A DNA stretch of 64,000 bases from Thermosynechococcaceae cyanobacterium MS004 (GTDB taxonomy: Bacteria > Cyanobacteriota > Cyanobacteriia > Thermosynechococcales > Thermosynechococcaceae), in NCBI GenBank assembly GCA_022402525.1, contig JAKRSB010000122.1, forward strand, positions 1 to 64,000, given 5' to 3'. A program made the position numbers and the translations under genes. Position 1 is the stretch's first letter. Every line of letters begins with the position of its first letter. Positions 35,020-42,770 of this stretch are shown here, piece after piece. The notes under the pieces are model-generated. The model saw nothing but the letters and a program-made list of their open reading frames with translations, had not been told where the DNA came from and made no database searches.

Positions 35020-35286
35020 ATGGATAGTATTAAGCTCATTAACATCGGGTTCGGGAATATTGTCTCTGCCAACCGCGTCATTGCCATTGTGAGTCCAGAA
35101 TCCGCGCCGATCAAGCGCATCATTACCGACGCGCGGGAGCGTGGACAGCTAATTGATGCAACCTACGGACGCCGAACCCGTGCTGTTATTGTGGCAGACT
35201 CAGGGCACGTCATTCTATCCGCCATTCAGCCTGAAACGGTTGCGAATCGTTTTATGGTCAGCAAGGATGCCCATGAGAGCGAATAG
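35020..35286 (+). CDS. remA: RemA/DUF370 family regulator
   Basis: The 88-residue product matches DUF370/Rem[75 protein letters not shown]. In Bacillus RemA binds DNA and activates matrix and osmoprotection genes; the cyanobacterial role is less known. ATG at 35020 is chosen because the family begins at [10 protein letters not shown]. In many bacteria remA lies directly before gmk; here a MITE and a Uma2 gene separate them. Confidence 0.9.
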   Translation: MDSIKLINIGFGNIVSANRVIAIVSPESAPIKRIITDARERGQLIDATYGRRTRAVIVADSGHVILSAIQPETVANRFMVSKDAHESE

Positions 35287-35292
35287 CTGAAT

Positions 35293-35449
35293 AACGTGAG
35301 TTCGATGATGCACTGGAAGCCCCTCCTCCCAAACCCCTCTCCCAAAGGCGAGGAGCTTAAGAAACTTGGCTTTTAATTGCCCCTCCTTCTCCCTAGGGAG
35401 AAGGAGGATGGGAGGATGAGGGGCCGTTGTGTTTTGTCGAACTCACGTT
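35293..35449. mobile_element. Complete 157-bp MITE-like element
   Basis: The ends are perfect 13-bp inverted repeats, AACGTGAGTTCGA (35293-35305) and TCGAACTCACGTT (35437-35449). GAAT flanks both ends (35289-35292 and 35450-35453), a plausible 4-bp target duplication. Inside lies a 26-bp perfect palindrome (35382-35407) within a purine/pyrimidine-skewed region. There is no coding capacity. A second, truncated copy is at 54-170. The left end is 7 bp after the remA stop codon. Confidence 0.85.
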
Positions 35450-35715
35450 GAATCCCTTATCGCTTCAGAATAGATGTGGTAGGTGTGTTTTTTTGTAATT
35501 TGTAGGCTGATGGGTGACAAACCCCATGAGCGTGCCGAACACACACCATAAGACTGGTGGATAGCAGGTGGTTGTAGGCTCCTTTTGGAGCACTGTTCAA
35601 CCGAGCAGAACTGGCTGAGGGTTCAGCTCTTGTAAAAGACTATGGTGAAGTGCATTAGCGCTCATTCAATTCGTGCTCATATATTACGTGCTCATGTATG
35701 AATGGAGGACACTTT
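35450..35715. other. Spacer before the Uma2 gene, with hairpin and 15-bp duplication
   Basis: An imperfect hairpin (GAGC-A-GAAC, 35603-35611, with GTTC-A-GCTC, 35621-35629) and a 15-bp duplication (ttcgtgctcatatat / tacgtgctcatgtat, 35670-35699) are visible. The duplication ends 4 bp before the GGAGG of the Uma2 gene. No gene is seen. Confidence 0.55.
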
Positions 35716-36531
35716 ATGACCGCGATCCAAGTCCGTCAGAGCAGTCCATTGCCCCCCATTACCTGGGAAAAACTACCGCCGGATTTTGAGTTGCCAGATG
35801 AACCTGTGGAAAATAACCTTCAACCCTTATTGGCCGCAGCTTTACGAGAAGCGCTGGAATTGGCGGGCTTGATTCTTGAATCTGCGTTGATTGCCTCAAA
35901 TTTTGGAATTTGTGCCACGGTGGGGGCTAAGACGCTTGTCAAAGCTCCAGATTGGGTCTATGTGAAATCTGTGCAGCCCCTTTCAGAGGGGGAGGTAAGG
36001 CGGAGCTATACGCCCCATGTGGAGGGAGAGGTGCCTGCTGTTGTGATGGAGTTTATCTCGGAATCTGAGGGGGGGAAATATTCTATTAACCCTCACTATC
36101 CCTACGGGAAGTGGCATTTTTATGAATGCATTCTTAAGATTCCGGTGTATGTCATTTTTCACCCCAGGACGGGGGAACTTGATGTGTATCGCTTGACGGA
36201 GGGTCAGTATAAGCAGCAGGTGCCGGATGAGAATAATTTTTACTGGCTTGAGGAAATTGGCTTATTTTTGGGGCTATGGCGCGGCAAGAAAGCGGAAATG
36301 ACCGCGACTTGGTTGCGCTGGTGGGATCAGTCGGGGAATCTCTTGTTATGGGGGAGTGAGCAGATTGATCAGGAACGACAACAAGTTGAGCAGGAACGGC
36401 AACGGGCTGAGCAGGAACGGCAACGGGCTAAAACAGCTGAGGTTGCGCTTGAGCAGGAAAGGCGCTTAAATGAACGTCTTGCACAGAAGTTAATGGAGCT
36501 TGGGGTTAGTTCTGAGGCGTTGGACGGATAA
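35716..36531 (+). CDS. Uma2 family putative endonuclease with C-terminal coiled coil
   Basis: The 271-residue product is a Uma2 (DUF820) protein with a PD-(D/E)xK-like core: KAPDWVYV and AVVMEFISESEGGKYSINP, then YPYGKWHFYECILKIPVYVIFHP and GELDVYRLTEGQY. The C-terminus (about 213-262) is a heptad-like QERQ..EQERQRAEQERQRA coiled coil, partly generated by a perfect 21-bp duplication at 36388-36429. Uma2 genes are strongly multiplied in cyanobacteria; their function is unsettled. The start is ATG 35716, with GGAGG 7 nt upstream. No HIP1 site is present in the gene. Confidence 0.85.
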   Translation: MTAIQVRQSSPLPPITWEKLPPDFELPDEPVENNLQPLLAAALREALELAGLILESALIASNFGICATVGAKTLVKAPDWVYVKSVQPLSEGEVRRSYTPHVEGEVPAVVMEFISESEGGKYSINPHYPYGKWHFYECILKIPVYVIFHPRTGELDVYRLTEGQYKQQVPDENNFYWLEEIGLFLGLWRGKKAEMTATWLRWWDQSGNLLLWGSEQIDQERQQVEQERQRAEQERQRAKTAEVALEQERRLNERLAQKLMELGVSSEALDG

Positions 36532-36612
36532 ATTACGAGCATAAAGACTCGCCACAAGCCTAACCCCTCAGCGACAAAAGCCTGAAACGACGGAAGTAAT
36601 GCCTGAGCGTAT

Positions 36613-37245
36613 ATGTCTGAGCAACCGCGATCGCCCTTAATTTTTCCCAAGTCCTCCCAAAGTCCTCCCCTGGCTGCACGGCCTGGGGCAGAGCAGACGC
36701 TGATTGTCTTCACTGGCCCCAGTGGCGTTGGAAAGGGAACGGTACTCCAGGCACTACTAGCGCTTCATCCAGAACTGAAGGTATCTACCTCAGCGACAAC
36801 TCGTAAGCCCAGAGATGGCGAAGTGGATGGGCAGCACTACTTTTTTTTGACGCGATCGCAGTTTCAGGACATGGTGGCGCAGGACGAGTTTTTGGAATGG
36901 GCTGAGTTTGCGGGCAACCTCTACGGAACGCCCCGCCTGCCCGTATTTGAGCGGATTGAGCAGGGGCAGCGGGTCATTTTAGAAATTGAGCTAGAGGGGG
37001 CCCGTCAGGTGCGCAAAACAGCCCCCAGCGCGCTCCAGATTTTTGTGCGACCGCCCTCTCTGGCAGAGCTAGAGGCTCGGATTCGCAAGCGCGGCCAAGA
37101 TTCTGAAGAGGCGATCGCCCGTCGTCTCGCCCGTGCAGAAATTGAGCTGGCTTCAGCAGATGAATTTGATATTTGCCTGACCAACGACTCCCTTGAACAG
37201 ACTGTTGCTGAGCTGGAAAAAATCCTGTTTCCAGGGCATTCCTAA
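36613..37245 (+). CDS. gmk: Guanylate kinase
   Basis: The 210-residue product phosphorylates GMP to GDP. The P-loop is LIVFTGPSGVGKGTVLQALL, followed by VSTSATTRKPRDGEVDGQHYFFLTR, FLEWAEFAGNLYGTPR, VILEIELEGARQVRK and the C-terminal R..R lid (EEAIARRLARAEIEL). About 35 unconserved residues precede the P-loop region. ATG at 36613. It follows the Uma2 gene by 81 bp and is the natural partner of remA upstream. Confidence 0.96.
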   Translation: MSEQPRSPLIFPKSSQSPPLAARPGAEQTLIVFTGPSGVGKGTVLQALLALHPELKVSTSATTRKPRDGEVDGQHYFFLTRSQFQDMVAQDEFLEWAEFAGNLYGTPRLPVFERIEQGQRVILEIELEGARQVRKTAPSALQIFVRPPSLAELEARIRKRGQDSEEAIARRLARAEIELASADEFDICLTNDSLEQTVAELEKILFPGHS

Positions 37246-37307
37246 CCTACAGAATGGTCAGTACACATCAAAACATCCTGAGCGGGTTGGAACGTGAAGG
37301 CTATCAG

Positions 37308-37346
37308 CGCCTATGATCAACGCCCATGATCAATACCCATGATGTA
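37308..37346. repeat. Three 13-bp units covering the queG start codon
   Basis: Units are cgcctatgatcaa, cgcccatgatcaa and tacccatgatgta. Since 13 is not a multiple of three, each unit's ATG is in a different frame. Only the middle one (37326) opens queG. The first (37313) begins a 10-codon frame, stop included, that overlaps the queG start. Confidence 0.85.
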
Positions 37347-38333
37347 AAGCAAAAAGCCCTCAGCATTGGGTTCCATAAGGTGGGAATTTCCGGTGTTTCT
37401 AACGGGACGCCACCCCTTCAGACCAGCGCCCAGCGGCTCCAAAACTGGCTTGACCAAGGAAATCATGCTGACATGGCCTGGATGAAGGATCCTAGACGAC
37501 AGGATATCCTTCAGGTCATGCCGGAGGTACGCTCTGTAATTTCTGTCGCGATGAATTACAATACCCTACCCCATCACGCTCTGCCCCAAGACTCTCCTGG
37601 GAGTTCGGCCAGTGGCCTGCAAGGGCAGCGCGCTAAAATCTCGCGCTATGGCTGGGGGCGAGACTATCATAAAGTATTGCAGAAGCGCCTTAAGGCGCTC
37701 AGCACTTGGCTCCAGGAGCAGGGGGAAGGGATTGAAGCTCGGTACTATGTAGATACGGGGCCGATTCAAGAAAAAGCCTGGGCGCAAAATGCCGGACTGG
37801 GCTGGATTGGCAAGCACAGTAATCTTATTACGAGAGAGTATGGCTCCTGGGTGTTTTTGGGAGAGGTGCTGACTAACGTAGCGCTAACGCCGGATGCGCC
37901 CCACCCAGAACACTGCGGTACCTGCACCCGCTGTATAGATGCCTGCCCCACACAGGCGATCGCTCAGCCTTTTGTGGTAGACGCCAATCGCTGTATTGCA
38001 TACCACACCATCGAAAATCGGTCTGCGGAAATTCCAACGGTGATCGCCCCCCATCTCCAGAACTGGGTGGCGGGCTGCGATATTTGCCAAGAAGTATGCC
38101 CCTGGAACGAACGCTTTGCCCAAGAGACTGATATTGCGGACTTTCAGCCCTACCCCCAAAACCTAGCCCCACCGCTGGTAGAACTGGCACACCTGTCAGA
38201 GCAAGACTGGGATCAGCGCTTTCGAGCCTCAGCGCTGCGGCGGATCCGACCGGATATGATGCGGCGCAACGCCCAGGCATCTTTGCCAAACGAGAACCCC
38301 TACACTGCTCATGAAGCCAGCCCTCTTGAGTAA
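37326..38333 (+). CDS. queG: Epoxyqueuosine reductase (QueG)
   Basis: The 335-residue product is QueG, the cobalamin and iron-sulfur enzyme that reduces epoxyqueuosine to queuosine in tRNA. It shows ADMAWMKDPRRQDILQVMPE, RYGWGRDYHKVLQKRLKAL, RYYVDTGPIQEKAWAQNAGL, GWIGKHSNLI, and the two cluster motifs CGTCTRCIDACPTQAI and CDICQEVCPWN. Start is ATG 37326, one of three ATGs in a 13-bp repeat; the others are out of frame. With queC at 17159 the genome encodes at least the first and last queuosine steps. Confidence 0.95.
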   Translation: MINTHDVKQKALSIGFHKVGISGVSNGTPPLQTSAQRLQNWLDQGNHADMAWMKDPRRQDILQVMPEVRSVISVAMNYNTLPHHALPQDSPGSSASGLQGQRAKISRYGWGRDYHKVLQKRLKALSTWLQEQGEGIEARYYVDTGPIQEKAWAQNAGLGWIGKHSNLITREYGSWVFLGEVLTNVALTPDAPHPEHCGTCTRCIDACPTQAIAQPFVVDANRCIAYHTIENRSAEIPTVIAPHLQNWVAGCDICQEVCPWNERFAQETDIADFQPYPQNLAPPLVELAHLSEQDWDQRFRASALRRIRPDMMRRNAQASLPNENPYTAHEASPLE

Positions 38334-38470
38334 CACGATGCCCATTTGATAGGGGTTTAACGCTAAGATTGAGTTTGCGGTGAAAATAATTCACATTACA
38401 TTGAAATTTCAGTGTTTTTACATTGGATATATTCTCGTTTCAGTATTAATGTTGTACTGGAGGTAGAAAA

Positions 38471-38908
38471 ATGTCAGCTTTAACAGCCAATCAAGCAATC
38501 TTAAATTTGCAGCCAGGTCCAACCTGGACTTCATTTGAGCAGTTTCGCAGACATGGCGGTAGTAGCTTAGGCTCTCTTGCCAGCGGTCAAGTTGCAACAC
38601 TACAGACTAAGACAGGACAGTATCGCATTATCAAAGAACAAGACTTTCAGCAGCTCTATGGCTTAGCGCGTGATGTCGAACGGCTGCGGGGGGGCTTTAG
38701 CTGCATACTGAAGGCGGTTAAAGTTGTTCAAAAGCATAGTGACTCAGAGAGTATTGAGTCGTTAATTTCCGTTGTCAACATGATGGGAAGTATTCCTGAG
38801 CTTCCTACCCGAAGTGATTTTGAACCTCTGACTCCTGAAGGATTTGAGCTTGATCCTGAAGACGCGGTAGAGCTTGATTTCGCGAAGATTTCGCGTCCTC
38901 TTGGTTAG
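38471..38908 (+). CDS. Unknown protein, first gene of a two-gene cassette
   Basis: The 145-residue product is unrecognised. The start is secure: ATG 38471 with GGAGGT 6 nt upstream. Residues about 20-60 (TWTSFEQFRRHGGSSLGSLA to GQYRIIKEQDFQQLYGLARDV) look folded and basic, then a helix ERLRGGFSCILKAVKVVQKH, and an acidic C-terminus (about 112-140). A small basic-then-acidic protein preceding a larger one is a layout seen in antitoxin-first pairs, but no antitoxin fold is identifiable. DNA is AT-richer than neighbours and lacks HIP1 sites. Confidence 0.65.
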   Translation: MSALTANQAILNLQPGPTWTSFEQFRRHGGSSLGSLASGQVATLQTKTGQYRIIKEQDFQQLYGLARDVERLRGGFSCILKAVKVVQKHSDSESIESLISVVNMMGSIPELPTRSDFEPLTPEGFELDPEDAVELDFAKISRPLG

Positions 38909-38932
38909 ATCGCTGTCGTATTGCACATCTGT

Positions 38933-39610
38933 ATGGAGCGAGTCTCGCATCAAATGAACAATCCCCCAAGCAATTTGGCTGAGCTTGAGGCTTGTTTGCA
39001 AGATCTTTCCCATGATGAGAAGGCAGCAGAACTGATCCGAAGCTTTGCCAAGTCCATGGAAAAGTCCAAGCGTCTGAGTACCTTCAATCAAGAAGGAGCC
39101 TTGATACGAAGACCTATTTTGCACAATCAAGTCCTGGAACAGCAGCTTATTGGTGCTGAGGAAGATTACTTTTCCTTGCTACAAGGGGATATTGTTCAGA
39201 CAGATTTGGGCTATTTTTTGGGTGAGCGAATTGTAGATGCAAAGTTTGCGATTGCTACATCCACTTGTGACTTGGTTTCTGGCCGTCGAGCCTACGCGGT
39301 TTTACTACGTGTTCAGCCGATCAAGCAGGATGATAAAAATGTCCAGAGCGTAATTGGGCAGCTTTTAAAATTTGATTCAACGCGAAGGATGTATCTTCCA
39401 CCTTTGCCTGGCGATCCTCAGGAGGTTGTTGCGAATGCTATTTTGTTTGATGGGTTAATCCAGATTAGGCTTGATGACTTACTATTGGCGAGTCGATACG
39501 CTAGTCTGAGCTTAGTGGGATGGCGCATTTTTGGTTCACTCATTCGTAACACTATCGTGCGGACAAGCGAAAGTGAAGTCAGAATGCGGATGAGTCTGAG
39601 CAAGGCATAG
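38933..39610 (+). CDS. Unknown protein with CDL motif, second gene of the cassette
   Basis: The up to 225-residue product is unrecognised. The most distinctive stretch is LLQGDIVQTDLGYFLGERIV followed by KFAIATSTCDLVSGRRAYAVLL, in which a Cys-Asp pair follows a beta strand. The C-terminus is basic (VGWRIFGSLIRNTIVRTSES). The N-terminal third is helical (NLAELEACLQDLSHDEKAAE). Start may be ATG 38933 or ATG 38954; neither has a close ribosome binding site, suggesting coupling to the gene 24 bp upstream. No membrane segment. Function not inferable beyond a likely partnership with the first gene. Confidence 0.6.
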   Translation: MERVSHQMNNPPSNLAELEACLQDLSHDEKAAELIRSFAKSMEKSKRLSTFNQEGALIRRPILHNQVLEQQLIGAEEDYFSLLQGDIVQTDLGYFLGERIVDAKFAIATSTCDLVSGRRAYAVLLRVQPIKQDDKNVQSVIGQLLKFDSTRRMYLPPLPGDPQEVVANAILFDGLIQIRLDDLLLASRYASLSLVGWRIFGSLIRNTIVRTSESEVRMRMSLSKA

Positions 39611-39679
39611 AGATCTCGCTTTCCAGACGTTACCTCCTAGACTGGTAGTGAGATTTGCCTTTTTAAGCAGAAATTTGCG

Positions 39680-42025
39680 GTGAGCTACGAACCCCTTCAC
39701 CATAAGTATCGTCCCCAAACCTTTGCGGATTTGGTGGGGCAGGAGGCGATCACCACCACCCTCAGCAACGCCATGCGCCTGCGCCGTATTGCCCCGGCCT
39801 ATCTGTTTACAGGGCCTAGAGGGACGGGCAAAACCTCCAGCGCTCGTATTTTGTCTAAATCCCTCAATTGCCTGAGTAGCCCTGTCCCCACGCCAGAACC
39901 CTGTGGGGTCTGCGATGCCTGCCAGTCAATTACCAGGGGGGGTGCCCTAGATGTGATTGAAATTGACGCGGCCAGCAATACTGGAGTTGACAATATCCGT
40001 GAGCTGATTGAACGCGCTCAGTTTGCACCTGTGCAGTGCCGCTACAAGATCTACTGCCTAGACGAAGTTCATATGCTGAGTACGGCGGCCTTTAACGCTT
40101 TACTCAAAACCCTAGAGGAACCCCCCGATCGCGTGGTGTTTATTCTGGCCACAACCGATCCCCAGCGGGTGCTGCCCACTATTATTTCGCGCTGCCAGCG
40201 GTTTGATTTTCGACGCATTCCGCTTCCGGCCATGATCCAGCATTTGACCATGATTGCCCAGGCGGAAAACGTTGCGATCGCCCCAACTGCGGTGGAGCTT
40301 GTGGCGCAAATTGCCCAGGGCGGCCTGCGGGATGCAGAAAGTCTGCTGGATCAGCTCAGCCTGCTAACGGGCGAAATTACCGTAGATCGGGTCTGGGATC
40401 TGGTGGGTTCCGTGCCCGAACAGGATCTGATGGCCCTGTCTAAAGCGATCGCCACCGCCAACCCAGAGATCATTCTAGAGCGCACCCGCCACCTCCTCGA
40501 CCGTGGCCGCGAACCCCTGATCGTGCTACAAAACCTCACGGGTTTTTATCGAGATTTACTCATTGCTAAAACCGCACCCAACCGCCGCGACCTCGTGGCC
40601 GTCACCGAACCCACTTGGAACACCCTCATTGAATTTGCAAAAGAGCTAGACCTTAGCGCAATTCTGGCAGGACAGCAGCACCTTCGCACCTGCGAGGTTC
40701 AGGTCAAAAATACAACTCAGCCGCGCCTATGGCTCGAAGTCGCTCTGTTGGGACTCATTTCCCTCCCCTCCACGATTAACACTAGCCCGCAACCCCAGAC
40801 TGCTGTCGTCCCAACTCGATCCGCCCCTACTCTTCCAGTAACCGTTCCCACCTCTCAGTCTTCAAATGCCTATGCAGCAAATGCCTATGCAGCAAACTCC
40901 TCTCCAGCCAACCCTTCTGAAACCCATCCGGCGATCGCAGAGCCTGTCTTTTCTGCGGAATCACCGTCCCCATCAACGGCTCGCCCTAGAGTCGTTCCAG
41001 TCACCCCTTCAGGGTCTCTCGATCAAAACGATGCGCCTTGGCCATCAGACCCCCTAGCGTCTGCACCCATTGAAGAGACAGCCCTCCAAGCACAGCCCAT
41101 TTCCCAAGAGCAGCCAATCCCCGCAGAGATTCCACCTGCTCCAGCGATCGCCAAAGAAGCGATCGCGCCGGCTTTTCCAACTCAGTCCGAAGCAACTACC
41201 TTTCCTACCGCTTCTCCCGTGCAGTCCGCTGAGAGCATCGAGCTAGACCTGGCTCAGCTTTGGAAACAGGTGCTAGGGCAGCTTAACCGCCCGACCCAAG
41301 CATTACTCAGTGAGCATGGGCAGCTACTTTCCTTTCGAGGCCGCGAAGCGCAGATTGGTATTCGGAACGCTTCCCTGGCGCGCCTCGCCCAAAATAAACT
41401 GCCCGATGTAGAAGCAGGCTTTTTCAAGGTTTTTAACCGGAAGGTCGGCGTCAGCCTTCAGATTATGACCGCACAAAGCCATCCGCCTAGCGCCGCTTCC
41501 ACCCCTTCTGCCTCAACCCGCCCTGGATCGACCCATGCACCCACTCAGTCCCCCGTCCATCTGCCAACCCCCTCACCTACCAACGGGTCAGCTAATGGGG
41601 CAGCAAACGGGCTGAACCACGCGGAACCCTCACTCTCGTCGGTGCCGCAAGCGATCGCATCCCCTGTCCTAGCCGATCAAACCCTTCCCCATTCTGATAC
41701 GGGATCTACTTCTGGATCGACATTTGGGACAGTGCCCCAGTCGTCCCAATCATCCCAGTCGCCCCAGCCGTATCCAAGCTCCAATGGAACGGCTGCGGCT
41801 TTACCGACCGCTGTCTTACCAACCGCTCCCCCATCTTGGGAAACCTATGACGAGCTAACCCATTCCGCCAGGAATTTTGCCCAGTTTTTTAACGGCTCTC
41901 TCGTTAATTTAGACGGCAGCGAACCAGAAGGAGGCGAGCCCCTGAGTGAAATCTTGCCTGCTGCTGAGATATTGACCAGTGAATCGATTGATGGGCCAGA
42001 GTGGGAGGATTCCGAAGAAAAATAA
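39680..42025 (+). CDS. dnaX: DNA polymerase III subunits gamma/tau
   Basis: The 781-residue product is the clamp-loader ATPase. Residues 1-370 are the conserved part: YRPQTFADLVGQEAI, P-loop YLFTGPRGTGKTSSAR (45-53), the zinc-binding CGVCDACQ region, DEVHMLSTAAFNALLKTLEEPP, and the sensor 1 segment VVFILATTDPQRVLPTIISRCQRFDF. The remaining half is long and Pro/Ser/Thr/Ala-rich, with a more ordered block at about 515-600 (LAQLWKQVLGQLNRPTQALLSEHG). A 15-bp duplication (40865-40894) produces AYAANAYAAN. Start is GTG 39680. No intein is present. Confidence 0.95.
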   Translation: MSYEPLHHKYRPQTFADLVGQEAITTTLSNAMRLRRIAPAYLFTGPRGTGKTSSARILSKSLNCLSSPVPTPEPCGVCDACQSITRGGALDVIEIDAASNTGVDNIRELIERAQFAPVQCRYKIYCLDEVHMLSTAAFNALLKTLEEPPDRVVFILATTDPQRVLPTIISRCQRFDFRRIPLPAMIQHLTMIAQAENVAIAPTAVELVAQIAQGGLRDAESLLDQLSLLTGEITVDRVWDLVGSVPEQDLMALSKAIATANPEIILERTRHLLDRGREPLIVLQNLTGFYRDLLIAKTAPNRRDLVAVTEPTWNTLIEFAKELDLSAILAGQQHLRTCEVQVKNTTQPRLWLEVALLGLISLPSTINTSPQPQTAVVPTRSAPTLPVTVPTSQSSNAYAANAYAANSSPANPSETHPAIAEPVFSAESPSPSTARPRVVPVTPSGSLDQNDAPWPSDPLASAPIEETALQAQPISQEQPIPAEIPPAPAIAKEAIAPAFPTQSEATTFPTASPVQSAESIELDLAQLWKQVLGQLNRPTQALLSEHGQLLSFRGREAQIGIRNASLARLAQNKLPDVEAGFFKVFNRKVGVSLQIMTAQSHPPSAASTPSASTRPGSTHAPTQSPVHLPTPSPTNGSANGAANGLNHAEPSLSSVPQAIASPVLADQTLPHSDTGSTSGSTFGTVPQSSQSSQSPQPYPSSNGTAAALPTAVLPTAPPSWETYDELTHSARNFAQFFNGSLVNLDGSEPEGGEPLSEILPAAEILTSESIDGPEWEDSEEK

Positions 42026-42028
42026 ACA

Positions 42029-42053
42029 AAATGCTATATTTTTAACAGCATTT
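42029..42053. terminator. Weak hairpin after dnaX
   Basis: AAATGCT and AGCATTT (7-bp perfect stem) enclose an 11-nt AT-rich loop, starting 4 bp after the dnaX stop. Stability is low, so termination here is a guess. Confidence 0.35.
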
Positions 42054-42095
42054 AGCTTCTGAATAGCGTTTGAGTATACAGGTCATCACAGAACA

Positions 42096-42770
42096 ATGAA
42101 AATTTCTGTTAGGCTTCCTCGGCGTCGCCAGTCGAGCCGTTCCGGGCTGTATTTCATTCTCTGTGGCGTAACGCTGGCAGTGCAGGCCGTGTTTCTGACA
42201 CCTGCTCAAGCCATTCAGGATAAACTCACCTTTGCAAGCCGAGACATTAACGAGATGTGGGCGCGGCAATTCCAGCAGCTTGGCCGAAGCTGGGTCAGCC
42301 CTAGGGTCTATATTTATTCGGGCCGTATCCAAACGCCCTGCGGCGTCATGAACAACTGGAATGCGCAATACTGTCCCCGCAACCACTCAATTTATCTCAA
42401 CGAGCCCTTTGTTCGCCGCATCAATCATCAGGTGGGTGATTTTGCGGCAATTACAGTGCTGGCTCATGAATACGGCCATGCTGTCCAGCGCTTGCTTGGA
42501 CTCTCGACCGTGAGCCGCTATCCAGTCCAAGATGAACTCCAGGCGGACTGTTTTGCTGGGTTCTATGCCCAGGACGCCAACCGTCGCAAGCTCCTTGACC
42601 CTGGCGATATTCCAGAAGCGACTGCCCAATCCTACGCCAGCGGTGATCCAGCCTTTGACCTCAATGCTCACGGAACGCCCAACCAGCGGGTACGGGCTTT
42701 TCACCTGGGCTTTGACCAGGGATTTCAGTCTTGCCTCAGCTATTCAACCTGGCACCAGCGCTTTAGGTAA
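42096..42770 (+). CDS. Exported neutral zinc metallopeptidase (YpfJ-like)
   Basis: The 224-residue product starts with a basic region and one hydrophobic segment (SGLYFILCGVTLAVQAVFL) followed by TPAQAIQ, a signal peptide or anchor. The PF04228-like domain has YIYSGRIQTPCGVMNNWNAQ, YCPRNHSIYLNEPF, the zinc motif LAHEYGHAVQRLLG, DELQADCFAGFYA, and DLNAHGTPNQRVRAFHLGF. Family members are putative zinc peptidases; substrates are unknown. The last 8 bp overlap the end of the convergent aminotransferase-like gene. ATG at 42096. Confidence 0.85.
   Translation: MKISVRLPRRRQSSRSGLYFILCGVTLAVQAVFLTPAQAIQDKLTFASRDINEMWARQFQQLGRSWVSPRVYIYSGRIQTPCGVMNNWNAQYCPRNHSIYLNEPFVRRINHQVGDFAAITVLAHEYGHAVQRLLGLSTVSRYPVQDELQADCFAGFYAQDANRRKLLDPGDIPEATAQSYASGDPAFDLNAHGTPNQRVRAFHLGFDQGFQSCLSYSTWHQRFR

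Noticed and set aside
35716-36531. Uma2 gene as the transposase for the adjacent MITE
   Set aside because: Uma2 proteins are PD-(D/E)xK-like and not known transposases, and the gene lies outside the element with no matching terminal repeats.
40866-41195. Short open frames inside the second half of dnaX on both strands
   Set aside because: They arise from Pro/Ser/Ala-rich coding sequence and the 15-bp duplication; no start signal.
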